Part shown: positions 1 to 12,136 of the stretch, in pieces
How positions within the stretch are numbered: position 1 is the first letter of the stretch
Layout: each line of letters starts with the position of its first letter
Assembly (NCBI GenBank): GCA_965153355.1
Contig: OZ231127.1
Location: 9,238,001-9,302,000, forward strand
Direction: 5' to 3'
Length of the DNA: 64,000 nt
Source: Flaccisagitta enflata
Lineage: Eukaryota > Chaetognatha > Sagittoidea > Aphragmophora
The notes under the pieces: model-generated
Database searches by the model: none
Told to the model about the DNA's origin: nothing
Seen by the model: only the letters and a program-made list of their open reading frames with translations
Translations under genes and position numbers: made by a program

Positions 1-1451
1 TCCAATGAGAGAAGTGTTTTTATGTAATATAAGATAGAAAAATGAGTGGGGCGATTTCGTGGTTACATCCAGCCAGGCCTGAAGTCTTCCTTTTTCGATG
101 GGGTTCGTTATTATCGTATCGCGCAAGAAAGAGAATTCCATACTATTCGCGTTTAATCGCTGATGGATTTGAATTAACGATGAATCGTCGAGGATGCAAA
201 GTAATGCGTACATACACCCATCGTCCACGGAAAGATGTGGCGAACAAGCCGTCTGAGTTATGAAGATTTTCGAGTCTTCGGCGAACGTGATTTTCAGGCC
301 TTGAATTAACGAAAGACGGTTTATAAGAACAATAAAGAGTCTAAAGAATTTTAAAGAAATGAGCTAATCCGCTTGCAACGCACCAAGTTCCACGTTTGCC
401 GGAAGCAAAGAAGGTAGATTTTCCAACGGGGAATGAAGACTCACGAACACGGAATGCTTCTTCTTAGCCAGCAACAGTTGACAAGTTCTTCGAAGGGCGT
501 TTTTGGGTTTTTTGGTTGGGCTGCCATTCTCAGTTACGGTTTCGAAACAAGTCGCGATATCGCTTGTGGCCGTGTCAGAAAGGTCCGGATCAGCCAACTC
601 AAACTCTTGTAACCAACTAAAGAAAAAAAATATTTGGAAGTGGTAAAGAAGAGCGCTAACATAGTTTAAAATTATTCTGTCGGTATTACGTTGAAGAACA
701 AATTACCTTTTCCGCGCCTTGTTGGTAAATTTTGTCAAGTAGTTCAAGCGGGCCAAAATCGGATAGTATCCATCGCATCTTAGAGGTTAAAAAACAAAAC
801 GAAAAGTAAAAGCGTTAAAGATAGCGGTTCCTTCCTTTAAAGGTGAAAAGGTGCTTATGATCGTGTCGTTGTTTATTTTATCTACCTGTTCAAAAGACTT
901 TCCCCCAAGTTTACAATCACGGAATCTATCAGCAAATGCGCAATTGGCGTCGCGATTGAGCAATAATCGGGCTTTGTTTGCTTTTTCGCAGTGAAAGTCC
1001 AGCGTTAAGAACATCTGTCTCGAGTTCAAGAAACACGTGTTTTCCTATGGAATTGGTACATTATTGATAAAGCCAACAAACACAATAGTAAACGGAAATA
1101 ACATGACAGATGGTAGTGTAAGTGTATTTGCGGTAATTCAGTAGTGCAAGGCTTGTTTCTTTTCTTAATAGTGTTGATGCTGTTTCGTTGCTTTGATTTT
1201 TTTTATACCTTGTACACGTAGTTCATTAAATGTGAATTCTGGGTAAGTTCTATGCCGTCCTTACAGCGCAGTTTCACATATTCGCAATACCGAATACCAG
1301 ATTGTACAACAAGGGTGTTTTCAGCGAGCAGTGCCGCAACCGTGGGATCCATCGCCGAGCTGGGCGGGTGAAAAGTGCCGCAACCGTGGGATCCATCGCC
1401 GAGCTGGGCGGGTGAAAAGTGGGTTGTTTTGTGGGGTCTGCCATGACTGTT
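1..1451 (-). pseudogene. Left-arm copy of the major-capsid-like gene, exons 5 to 1
   Basis: This is the inverted copy of right-arm exons at 31,308-30,205. Exon 4 (616-384) and the part of exon 5 inside the window (299-1) match the right copy closely and keep their splice sites. Exon 2 (around 890-1,060) lacks about 15 bp present on the right and is frame-shifted. Exon 1 carries a 44-bp tandem duplication (1,331-1,374 and 1,375-1,418), which shifts the frame after the first Met. An internal Met downstream of the duplication could still be used. This copy is probably non-functional. Confidence 0.7.
1331..1418. repeat. 44-bp tandem duplication in the left MCP-like exon 1
   Basis: Two adjacent identical 44-bp units begin GTGCCGCAAC and end GGGTGAAAA. 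The right arm has one unit at the same place (around 30,232-30,275). The duplication therefore arose in the left copy, or was lost from the right, after the arms formed. Its length is not a multiple of three, so it breaks the reading frame. Confidence 0.95.
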
Positions 1452-1612
1452 CACCAGAAATACAATGAGGAAGACCGGACCGGGGGTTATTGAGAATGGT
1501 GGTCAAACACCGCGGTAAATGTCTTTTGTTTTGTTTTCTTCTATAGGGTCGATGACATTGTTTTTGTTTTTTTATCATAATTTGTTTTTGATTTAGATAA
1601 AATAAGCCTCAG

Positions 1613-1840
1613 TTATTGCCGTTGTTTTCCGTTTTTTCGGCGGCTTTTCATTGTCTGACGAGGGTGTTTCTTTTCGTTTTTTCGTTTGTTTTTGACTCTC
1701 TTGTTTTTGTGGGGTGTTTTGATTTTTTTCCATAATGATTTTTTGTTTGTTTGATTTTGTACTTCTTTTTTTTCAAAAGAATAGTAAAGTGTGTGATCAA
1801 GGGTTAACTGTTTGCTCGTTTTTCTTACGTACCATGACAT
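1613..1840 (-). pseudogene. Left-arm copy of the small basic protein, frame-shifted
   Basis: The first ~35 codons match the intact right-arm ORF at 29,808 (start MSWYVRKTSK). The frame then shifts in an A-rich tract, so the Lys/Pro-rich nuclear-localisation-like tail is read in another frame. The upstream splice-like TTAG before the ATG is shared by both arms. Confidence 0.6.
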
Positions 1841-1984
1841 CTAATTTCGATAAAAAAGAAATACAAAATTAATAAGAACAATCGGGGAGGGTGAAAAGGC
1901 ATGGGAGGGAGGGTAATCAGGGATGTGAAAGCGGTTATTTTAAGATAGTTTTGCTTAGTAAAACAAATACTAATACTTAGGATA

Positions 1985-2095
1985 TAAATGGAAGCGGAAG
2001 CGGAAGCGGAAGCGGAAGCGGAAGTGATTTAGAAAGAGACTGCTTCCGCATCTCTCGGAAGCGGTTTGAAAAAATAACCGCTTCCACATCCCTTA
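1985..2095. promoter_or_regulatory. GGAAGC hexamer array and inverted GGAAGCGG boxes, left copy
   Basis: About five tandem GGAAGC hexamers are followed by further GGAAGCGG words in both orientations, between the basic-protein and penton-like genes. The right arm has the same arrangement at 29,560-29,730. The function is not known. Its placement between two genes and its dyad symmetry suggest a regulatory, replication or packaging signal. Confidence 0.45.
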
Positions 2096-2116
2096 TAAAA
2101 AACTGTTATCGGGACT

Positions 2117-3534
2117 TTAGTACGGGCTAGTGTAAGGGCTTAAATCGAGCTGTAAAGACATGTACGTTTTCTTTTGAAATAGTATTTTATGAAAACGATC
2201 GTCCAGCAAGCACAAATGAAAACGAGACAACACAGTTTTGGCGTTGTTAAGACAGTGGCAATTCTCATCGCTGTTGCATAAATGTATTAGTTGCGAATCA
2301 ATGCATGACTCATCGACAACGATGGTAGTTAGTACTTGATAGTCGTTCCAAAAACTACCTCCTAACCATTGGTCTCTTTTCAACGTGGCGCACAAGTTGC
2401 TAACAAGTAGAATCACTCTAGGCACCGGACGGACTGGAAACGCCAAAGTTTGAGTCGGATGTTGAATCTGGTTGGAGATACTCGCCAAGGGTCTTTTTTC
2501 CAGTGAGTGGTATGAGTAAGGGCCTAATGTTACATTGGACGACTCTCCATCCGCTCCTAGACTGTGAGAACAGTGACTCGGGAATGCAACGGTGAAAGAG
2601 ACATCGTTATTGACCAGGAATGGTTTAGGGTTTAGGGTAACCTTCATTTTTTTTGTGTTGGGGTTTAAACTGAGTTTCAACAATTCATCTTTGCTTGTGA
2701 CTTTTGTGGTCAACTTAATGTGCTTTTCAAGAATGCTTAGGATTTCTTTGGTTTTGATAGCCTGTTCAATCAGTTTTTTGTTGTACAAGATGAGATCTTT
2801 TATGTAGGTCACTGACTTTTTTGTCAAGGGACTAAGAGGATTATTATCGTCCTCTCGTTCCACGACTGACATATCCTGCAACCAACGAGCCGTTTCTGTT
2901 TTAACCTTGTTTGTTGGACCGTCCTCTTGGTCGTAAGCTCTCACTAAATTGACCTCGTGAAAACCGTTGAGATGTATGGCGTTCTCGTCGAAAACAGCGC
3001 GAATTCGTTCTTCCGGTGGCAGTATGGTTGTCGACTCGCCAATCCATTTATCCTCGGTCGCCTTGGAAATAAACTTGTGTTGGTAAAATTGGATTTCACA
3101 TGCTCGTCGATGTTGTCGTTGGTCACCTTGATTATCGGACATAGATGCTTGTGTACGATATTTCTACAAAAGAGGCAGACGTCAAGATATGACAAAATAA
3201 GTTTGATGTCGTTTAACCCTAATTTGTGATAACTATTTTCATTGAAAATTTGAATATCCAGGACGATTTTGAGGGTGCTCCTTAGTAAAAAGTGGATCAA
3301 TGGCAGGCCTATTTTTTCGTCTAGAAAATTCACTGCGTCGGCGGCCGAGCTACATATCATGTCCTCTAGTGGTAGCACGTAAGGCTGATTGTTAAATGTA
3401 ACGACATTCTCGCTATTGAAAAATTGGTTGCATTTCCCAAATATAGGGGGAATGGTGATAAAGATTTTAATAGATTCTGACTTTGAAAAGCATAGTGGCA
3501 AGGAAGAGATATTCACTTGTTTGACTTTGGCTTG
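2117..3534 (-). pseudogene. Left-arm copy of the penton-like gene, 5' end decayed and frame-shifted
   Basis: Reading runs from 3,516 downward, then a single-base loss near 3,075 (relative to the right arm at about 28,573) moves the frame, and the rest continues to the stop at 2,117. The first ~70 codons of the right-arm protein fall in the diverged block beyond 3,534 and are not recognisable as an open frame. The region from 2,117 to 3,070 is almost identical to the right arm. Confidence 0.75.
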
Positions 3535-5324
3535 AGCTTATACCGCTTTTCCAGAGAGACACAAGTTGACACGATTTCAGACGCACCCAAAACGGCCTAA
3601 CCGACGCGCTGGAAGGGCTGCCTTCACAGCCGTCGTGTGCCTGTTGCTTATTATATTCATAGTGAATTATGCTGACGATAAAGTTGAGCCAAGGAACCTG
3701 CAGTATCGTACTGCCAGATTTTCGTTAAAGAACATTTAGTGGTATTTCAATGATCAAAGTGCCCAAGAACTTTTTTGAAGAATTCACAGCTTGAATCGAT
3801 TTTTTCTACCACATTATCACAAGATGATGCTGATATACAACACGTCATTTTCATTTTGAGCTGCATCCCACCGTGTCATGGAGTAAATGATTCGACCATG
3901 TGTCCAAACCTGAATTCTGTCCTTCAGATGAGGTCCTGATTATGGATCATCACCAATTTTTTTTTTTTTTAATCTAGTTAAACAACTGATCCATAGATAA
4001 TGACTTTGAGTTATGAAGATATTTCAAGTGATTTTGTTATGACTGTGGTTCCTTGATTGAAACGCGACCGAAAACGCCGTTGGTTTGGTAAAACGCCACG
4101 CTTTTCACCACCCGGTCATTACTTGAAATTTACGGCTGATGGAGGCTAAAGACGCTTTGGCACATACTGCTGAGTTTCATTGACGCTACGGCTAATGCTT
4201 TTCTTAAGAGGCACTGTCGAACTGAATTTGAACTGCCCTGCACTGAAAATGCCGTGAATGCTCTTGAAATTTAGACCCATTTCAAATGCAGCTTATTACA
4301 AAGAGAGATTGTTACACAACAGATTTTAGTAATATTATTCTTATATATTTGACTTACTCCTTCGCTGCATACAGATCAGAATGATGAAAAGTAACTCAGG
4401 TTACGGTAAGAATATCGGGTGAGGGGAGAAGATACCGCAAGGTTAGCTGAATGCCAATCAACACCCTCCCATTAGAATGTGAACTGGATTGCCCAACGCC
4501 TGGTGGTAGGAAACGTCCGTGGATTCCATTTAACAATTCGCCATTCAGAGTGGTCAGCGGTCGATTGCGGTGAATGCCGAACGTCGTACATGTCTCAGAA
4601 AGTTTGTTTGAACTCACTCCTGATTACGCGTGAAGATAACAGAAAAACACGTTGCGCGGCAAGGCATACACTATAATATTATTTATGACAGATGATGAGA
4701 GAGACACCCACTCCATGGTCGAAGAAAAGATTTTAATTTGTTGTTCAACATCCAAAAGAACTTCAGCTTCTTTTCAAACAAAGGAATGTTTCCTGCATGA
4801 TGTGGATTTCTTGTGTTGGACAAGTACACTGGTACGTGTGTTAAGAAATGAAGGGACAATTGAAGAATAACAGAATGAAAACAATTAATGAACAAGAATG
4901 AATGAATGAATGAATGAATGAATGAATGAATGAATGAGCAAAATGTATGAAACAGTAAATAAATGAACCTGAACATGTCCATAAACAGCGAAATCACCAC
5001 GGTCTTTTTTCCAAGGTGTTTCAGGGACTTGACAAACATTAAATCACCGCAGATTATTGACCTCGGACTGAAATTGATATACGACTTGTAGTTCAAATAA
5101 CGAGGTTGCCTATTGCCAAGAGTCCTTTGCTGAAAGTCACGTGACGCTAATTCCAAATTCTCTTTAAATCGTGAAATTTCCTCGCGCGACACCGGATATA
5201 AGTTCGCGTCGGTTTTCGCGGCCTTGAAAATGTTTTCCGTGTTGGTTTCCAAGAAAAGGTCCGAGTTTGGATTGAGGAACTGAGCGTAAATGTCCCTGGA
5301 AACCTTTAATTCGTCGTCGTTCAT
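3535..5324 (-). pseudogene. Left-arm copy of the integrase, exon 1 intact and exons 2-4 decayed
   Basis: Exon 1 (5,324-4,969) is nearly identical to the right arm, starts with the same ATG, keeps its GT donor and carries the first catalytic Asp. Downstream, 3,535-4,700 aligns to right-arm exons 2-4 only at clearly reduced identity, with many indels and stops. One example is the segment around 4,080-4,150, which is recognisable as the C-terminal basic region of exon 4. The TTCA/TGAA microsatellite at 4,889-4,940 is the counterpart of intron 1. Confidence 0.75.
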
Positions 5325-5449
5325 TGTTCACATGCATGTAACTGGTCATTAAAAATGATAAAAAATGTTTAATACATGGCTACTCAAGTCGCGTGTTAAC
5401 ATATGGTAGAGTTATTGCTAGACTACTGCGGGATTTAGAAGAATATGTC

Positions 5450-5984
5450 CTAGCGGCTACCGCGCAAGGACACAATTGGCACGCTGGTCCTTTTGAGTTT
5501 AGACAATCGGATAAAGTTTTTTAGCAATATTTTATCTGAATTGCTGTACGGTATATGGGCTCTTTCCTGCTTGAGTCTAGACGTTAGGTACGCGAAAAGT
5601 TCGGGACGTGGTAAAACCAGTGAAACCGACAACTTTTCTAACGACATGGAAATTTGTTTGTGCGGACTTTGATACAGCACACGTTGTTGACCCGTCAGAA
5701 CGAATCTTCTGTCCAGGCTTTCGAATCCGTTGTTTTTGAGTGGACAAGACAAATACGCGGATAATTTTTTGTGTAATTGCGTCAGCTTCAACGTTGGAAA
5801 AGTTATATGCGCCCGACGGCAATGGAGTTTTATGTTTCTGAGTGATGGCTTCAATAATTGCCCGATATTTGCTCTTTTGTCGCCTCGGGCTCCTTTGGGT
5901 CTCTCCTTATCGCCTTTTGTTTTCTTTAGTTTTCTGCTATCTTGTTCTTTTTCATCTACTTCTTCGTCGTCGTTATCATCGTTG

Positions 5985-6036
<52 letters not shown>

Positions 6037-6791
6037 GACCATCACCACCTCATCATCATCATCATCATCATCATCATTGTCATCATCATCATTTTTCTCT
6101 TCATTGTTATCATCAATTTCTTCCTCATCTTCATCTTCATTTTCTTCATCTTCATCTTCATCTTCATCTTCATCTTCATCTTCGTCTTCATCTTCATTTT
6201 CATCTTCTTCCTCATCTTCATCTCCATCTCCATCATCTTCTTCGTCGGTTTCCTCATGTTTTGCTTTCGGCTTTTTTGCTTTGATTTGTTTTGAAGTTTG
6301 TTTTTGTGTTGGTGTTTTCTTTTTGTTTTCACTGTCAGTTTTGTTTTTGTTCTTTTGATCACTGTTGTCGTTGTTGTTGTTTACGCTGTTTGTAGCGGGC
6401 GGTTCGGACGGCGTCGTTCGTGCCACAACGGGCTCTTTATCATTGTTATTGTTTTGCGTGTTGTTGTTCTGTTGTTGTTGTTTTGACTGTTGTTGTTGTC
6501 CTGCGTATTGCCGCTTCCGCTCCCGACTAAAAAATTTCTGTTTGCGGGCAGTGAGATTTTTCTCAACAATTCAATTTCGCGTTGATTTTGCGCCTGAAGT
6601 AGGAGTTCTCTGATTGCGTCACCGCGGTCTTGCAGGGTCATGCCCGAACTGCCCTGTAGCAGGGCTTGAATTTTGGACGTGTAACTGTCGGTCATATTTG
6701 TCGGGTTTGATAATCCTTCCCCCGAGGGGGTATCTTTAGGATGTTGCACAGTGTTAGGTTGGTTATTATTTGCCGAATTATCAGTTTGCAT
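5450..6791 (-). pseudogene. Left-arm copy of the acidic low-complexity protein, frame-shifted in repeats
   Basis: The same start (ATG at 6,791) and the same last ~134 codons (5,854-5,450) are present as in the intact right copy. The Asn-rich part and the GAT/GAA repeats (about 5,980-6,240) differ in length, so the protein is read in three different frames. Simple-repeat slippage is the evident cause. Confidence 0.75.
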
Positions 6792-6822
6792 TCCGCGGAC
6801 GCTCAAATGCACGAGGTTCAAT

Positions 6823-6939
6823 AGATCACTTTAATATGGAAATTTGTAAATTGACTAATTTTTTATTTTCAACTTTTTATCTCATTTAAAAAATGTGAAT
6901 TATATGTAATTCAAACAAATTTTCATATTAAAGTGATCT
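6823..6939. promoter_or_regulatory. 25-bp inverted repeat with 67-bp spacer, left copy
   Basis: Arms at 6,823-6,847 and 6,915-6,939 are reverse complements with one mismatch. They begin AGATCACTTTAA and end TTAAAGTGATCT. The copy lies just upstream of the acidic-protein start codon, as on the right arm. The sequence is AT-rich and could form a stem-loop or bind a dimeric factor. Confidence 0.6.
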
Positions 6940-7288
6940 TCTTTTTTTATTGTTTTTCTGTGGCATGGAGAAATGGCGGAAAAAAAACGATTCATTGCTC
7001 TAAATCGTCAGTCCTTTTAGGACTTCTAATTTGGTTTTAGATTCCATACCAGGCCATAGTAAAGAGATTTGGTGTTCATTTGCGTTCAAACTAACTGAAT
7101 AAATGCTAAAGCAATTCAGAGAGCTGTTTTGTTTTATTGTTTTTTTTCGCGCTGAGTTTGCCTAACAATTTAACAGAGAAAAACAACGAGAAAACACAAA
7201 TATACTTTTATAAAACATGCAAAAAAAGACTAAAAAAAGAGCTGATATGAAAGAATAGGTCCCAACGTGAGTTAAGAGATAGGCTCAA

Positions 7289-8176
7289 CTAGGCATCATT
7301 TGCTTGGACCGCCCAATCTCTTATAATTGGACGTTCATTCGGGAATCGCCCGTCGAAATATTGGAAAACGTAAAAAGTTAGAAAATGCAGCCAGTTCAAC
7401 TCTCTTCTGTCAACAAACACTTTATGACGGGGATATCTAGAAACCAAGGCCAAACGTTTCCTCTGGTTGCGTGGGGCTGGGAGGTCCTGATTGGGATTCA
7501 AATGGGCATACAACTGCAATAACGTGTTGATGTCTAAAATATCGTTAACATCGCCGAATCTACATGAACGTGCAAGAAGGGGATAAAAAAGACGTAACGC
7601 GTAGTACCCGCTTGAATATTGCATCGCAAACTTCGTAACTTTTTGCAGGGCAGATTGGGCCCTCAGTTGAGTTAAAAAAAATCTACTCTTGTTGGCCAAA
7701 GAATGTTCTATCCAACTGATGGGATGGCTTAAACAACTTCCTAAAAATTCGATTGTCAAACCGCTGTTAAAGATAGACTTAAACGAAACATACAGCAACA
7801 ATTGTTGGTCCTTGAAATATTTGTTTAGATTGACAACACTTCGTGAAAATACTTTGAGTGTTGCACACCATTGGAGGTGTAACAGATTGAAAACGACATG
7901 GACCCTAACTCGTTATTATAAAAAATGAGTATCTCTTTAATGGCGTTTGTGGTGGCATTCTGCCACCAGGCGTCCTTTTCTTGCGCGTAGGACATTGAAG
8001 AGAGACTTAGATGAAACAAAAAGTCTTTGAGTGTTGAAAGATTTGTAGTGACGCAGCTTCTGTGGAACATCTCGAGTAACTCGTGGCCGTCAGCTTCCGG
8101 GTGGGTCTGCGACTTTGTTTCCCCGAGAACGTTTCTTTTTTCCTCCTCTGTCCAAAGCGTCTCCCTGTCTTTGGCC
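7289..8176 (-). pseudogene. Left-arm copy of the unknown large gene, exon 6, with frameshift
   Basis: This exon is nearly identical to right-arm exon 6 (23,345-24,233). One base is missing near 7,835 compared with the right arm, giving an in-frame stop a few codons later. The acceptor (TTTTCAG) at 8,177 and the final stop at 7,289 are preserved. Confidence 0.75.
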
Positions 8177-8540
8177 CTGAAAATAGATATTTGGAAAAAA
8201 AAAACCAGAATGAGAATGAGATAAAAACGATGATGCGGAGGGGAACATAGTAAGGATGTCACATCGTTTTGTCCATTTGTCCGCTAAAAGTTCACTACAA
8301 GTGTGTTTAAAAGGATCGTGTGTGTGTGTGCACATGTGTGTGTACATGTGTGTGTGTACATGTCTATGCACATTTATGTGCACGCGTGGTTTGTAGTTGC
8401 GTGTCTTTATATTTTGTGTGTACATGTGCATGCGTGGTTTGTGTGTGTACATGTGTATTTGTACATGCGTGTGTGTGCATGCGTGTGCTAGTTGGCAAAT
8501 TAGCACATGTGTTTTGTCCCTTGATTTTGCGTGAAAAAGC

Positions 8541-9830
8541 TTACCACTGGCATGGTTTACATAATTCGCCATTGTGGTTGGGGTTATCGTTGCACGTGCC
8601 TATTTGCTTAGGCGTTTTGACGCATTTAGGGAGCCTGGATATTGTCGCAGCGAAATTGCCCCGTTTCACGTGAACTCCTATGTGGAAGAATAAAGTGATA
8701 TTCTTTTCTTTCAGTTCCAGTGTATAGTACAATGAAAAATGCCACTGCTCTTCCACAACGCTATTTCACATATACTTAGGTGCGAGTTTAGTCGCGTGCA
8801 CGCGGAATTACAATTTGTTTTGTCCGTCCGTTTGTCTTTGACGGTTTTAAACCTACCCGCTGAGGCGTGATGAAAGTGGAAGCTTTGAAAGTGCTCCTTC
8901 GGTTTTGTCACGTTTTCTTGGATGAGGTAATCTTGCTGATACTCGTGTAGCACCAGCTCTGGCTCCCGAGACAAGTTTACGGTCTCATGCCCGAACGAGT
9001 TGACGGTGAAATTCGATTGGGCATGCGATTCAGCGTTGTTTCTCCACGCGTTCGGGAATTCCTTGGCCTCCACTTGCTGGTCATGCGCGATGCGCGAGCT
9101 GTTAAAAAGGGAAGGGAAAAGAAAGGATAATTTTTTTTTTGCGTGTGCATTGCCTCGTGCTGTGGATTGAAAGAGAGAGAGGTCAAAGTGGAGGGGGGGG
9201 GGGAAGGGTGAAGCGGCGATGTGAAGGTGACAGGGTATGAGCAAGACGGTTTTGAGACCGTTTCAAATAAGATTTGAAGAGAGTAAAACGAACTTGCTTA
9301 TTAGCACAGCATTGCTAGCTTAAATGACAATTTTGATCGTGTTTTTAATAATTATATTTCTCAGAGATTTCCAGTATTGATTTATATCAAAAATAAAGAA
9401 ATTAAGAAATTAAAAGCTAGAATTTAAAAATTTTACCAAATAATAATTTGACTCTTTCTTGATAAATTGGTATTTCTTATGATTTTTTACTATTTTATAC
9501 ATGAATATCGATTAAAAGAAAGACATTAAAACAACCACGTGAAAATACGATAATATGCAAATGAGTTTCTTGGTACTGACCTGTTGTCGTTGCGATTTTC
9601 ATGGCCATCACGGCTGGTTTTGCGCGATTGGTCGTTCTTTATCTTGTTTTTTGTGTCGACGTTCATTTCAAGTGAAATTTCCGTCGACAGCAACTGGTTT
9701 GGCGTAGATGGATTTCTCCAATCGCCGTTCAGGAATTCGCGTGCATTTCCGTTGGGCGTCGTCCCGGTTGATTTGGCGTGTCTAAACTCGATTTCATTCT
9801 ATCTTCATCCACCTCGTTTTTAAGCCGCGT
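8541..9830 (-). pseudogene. Left-arm copies of unknown-gene exons 5, 4 and 3
   Basis: The exons corresponding to right-arm 22,845-22,977, 22,424-22,665 and 21,684-21,944 are present in the same order with their splice signals. They are separated by the same introns, including a TG-rich microsatellite intron at 8,318-8,490. The first ~45 bp of exon 3 (9,785-9,830) differ from the right arm, and with the same acceptor the frame is shifted by one. Confidence 0.6.
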
Positions 9831-10126
9831 GATCCTAATGCAGGCAGACAGAGACAGACAGAGAAAGAGACAAAGAGTCGTAGATGCAGGGAGAAAGAGA
9901 GACAAAGAGACAGAGAGAGAGACAGAGAGAGAGACAGAGAGAGAAAAAGAAAAAGAAAAAGAAAGAGATAAAAGAGAAAGAAAAAGAGAGAGAGAGAGAG
10001 AAATATAGAGAGGGGGCGGTTAAAAGAAAGCAAAAAAAAATAAAATAAAAAGAATTAACATGAAAAGAAACATTGCGGGACATAAAAAAAAGGATGAAAG
10101 AAGCAAATGAACAAAATGGAACATAC

Positions 10127-10310
10127 TTTTCCATGTCGGCCATATGGATGTTTGATCTTGCACGGACCGCGTTCCAAAACATTTTATCCACCAACAGACG
10201 CTCCAATCGTTCCATTGATGGGAAGCCGACAGACCCAAATTCATCCAACGCAAATGGATCGGCCTCCGTGGCGTAGTTGTCTCTTCTATCATCGTTCCAA
10301 AACACAAAGG
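10127..10310 (-). CDS. Exon 2 of the unknown large gene, preserved only on the left arm
   Basis: This is a 184-bp open exon, bounded by CAG at 10,311-10,312 and a GTATGT donor at 10,126. It enters in phase 1 and leaves in phase 2. Phase 2 is exactly what exon 3 of the right arm (G|ATC at 21,684) requires. It encodes about 61 residues rich in acidic and aromatic residues, with no recognised domain. On the right arm only its first ~33 bp remain (about 21,219-21,252) before a TCTCTG microsatellite replaces it. Another frame is also open here, so the assigned frame rests on the phase match. Confidence 0.6.
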
Positions 10311-10429
10311 CTGCCAGAGAAAAAGGGAGGAGGAGGAGGGGGGGGGAGGAGAAATATGAGAAAAAGGAATAGACATAGATAAACAAATACAGAAAGACAG
10401 TAACATGCTACAGATGCATTTAATGATTT

Positions 10430-11450
10430 AACAAACTAAAAGACAAATAAAAACAAAATAGACACAATCAGACAATGACAGATAGACATAAGGGGATGTA
10501 CATAACTCTGGTCACATGATTTAAAAATAGAAGCACGGGAAAGGCTGTTTTTCAAGAAGACGTTTATACTCACTAAGTTGAACACCATGTCGGATTTGCC
10601 AGACATGGCGGCGGGTAGGTGACTGGACAGCATTGCAACTGACACTAGATTTCCCCTGACGCTGACAGGAAGTCATGACGCTTACAAATTATTCTGTATG
10701 CTTTTCCAGAAGAGAGGCTTCAGACATGATGGCTAAAGATGGAATAAATTCCACGCCCAGTTTTCGAGATCCAGAAGAGTGCCCCAGAGGTTGAGATAAC
10801 GAATCTCAGAATATAGGAAAATAACTTATGGATGACGGGTCTGCTTGATTATCAGATCTGGCCTTATGGTCCGCTGTTGCTCAAGTTCGATGGAGCACAG
10901 CACAAAACACTGTCCGTCATGTCACTTTTGTTTGCTAGTTCCTCGATAATACAGTGTGGTTAATGCTTATGGCACTGACGCTTATGATAGTTGTGCAAAA
11001 TACTCATCTGCTGTTATTCAGAAGTTGAGTCCCATTGGTTAGCTGCTACAGCAGAACCCGTTGCACCAATTTCCCGGCAGCCCACCCACAGAATATTATG
11101 GTGATGACGCTCGCATCTGAAGAAACTTCACGGAGATTGGTTCCTGCTGAGTCGGCGTGGCCCGGCGCCAGAGTTGACGTGACGCCAGCGATCAACGCCG
11201 TTTGAGGTTAGACGGCGCTCAAGATTCACGACGTTATGCCCGTTGGACATGGAAAATCCAAGAGACCACAAGACCCCACGTATTCCACACACAGCAGAAT
11301 CGCAGACGCTTCTTGATGTTGGGCGGATCAGCGCCTCCAACCGTCCGCTTCCTCGTGAAAATAAATAGTTTTGGTTCGCATTACCGCAGTAGGATTTGTG
11401 ATGAATTCATCGGCGGGATTATTCGCTTGACCTGAGAGACAGAGTTTTAA
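10430..11450 (-). pseudogene. Decayed left-arm copy of unknown-gene exon 1
   Basis: This region aligns to right-arm 19,908-20,960 in pieces. Examples are the reverse complements of GACGCTGACAGGAAGTC at 10,658 and of the first codons near 11,430. It has many substitutions and indels and no long reading frame. Flanking DNA on both sides is far more similar between arms, so this block has evolved separately or escaped homogenisation. Confidence 0.65.
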
Positions 11451-11639
11451 ACTTCTTTGTACGACGTAATCACTGGGATTGGGAGAGGGGAAAGAATGTC
11501 ACACATATACCAACAAAAAGAACTGATTATTATGAAGAGGAGCAAATGGAGAAGCCACACACATATGATGTTATTAATAAGGATGTTGTTGATGTTATGA
11601 TGATACATATATATATATATATAATATATATATTATTAT

Positions 11640-12110
11640 TATCATAATAGTTATATACATAATAGTTGATGATATTGATGATGTTGTTGTTGTTGTTGTT
11701 GTTGTTGTTGTCGTTGTTGTTGTTGTTTGGTTAATGTTATTGTTGTATTGATGCTGTTGTTGACGCTGTTGTTGTTGTCGCTGCTGTTGTTGCCGATGCT
11801 AAGTGGTGGGATTGGTGGGGTTGAAGAAGGCGCACGGCAAAAACGGTTTTGCCGTTTCGTTGGCGAGATTGTAGAGGTAAGAGCTGAAAGAATAAGAAAA
11901 AAAATAGAAATTGAAACGGAGAAAATTGAAAAAAAAACAAGAAGAATAGAAAAAAAGTTGAGGGTGTACAAATTCAACACACTATATATATATATACATA
12001 TGTTTACAGTAAACACACATATAGAGGAAACAGACGCATACACACATACAAAAATACACGCACATACACATGCAGAAATACACGCGCATACACATATAGA
12101 AAATACACGC
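11640..12110 (-). repeat. Microsatellite-rich spacer between ATPase and unknown gene, left copy
   Basis: This holds TTG/CAA repeats (11,690-11,735), an AT repeat (11,605-11,640) and TG/CA-rich DNA (12,000-12,130). Near 11,832-11,851 it contains the CGGCAAAA...TTTTGCCG stem-loop also seen on the right arm. The TTG tract is about 60 bp here, against about 200 bp on the right. Confidence 0.8.
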
Positions 12111-12136
12111 ATACACACATATCAATACACGACCAA

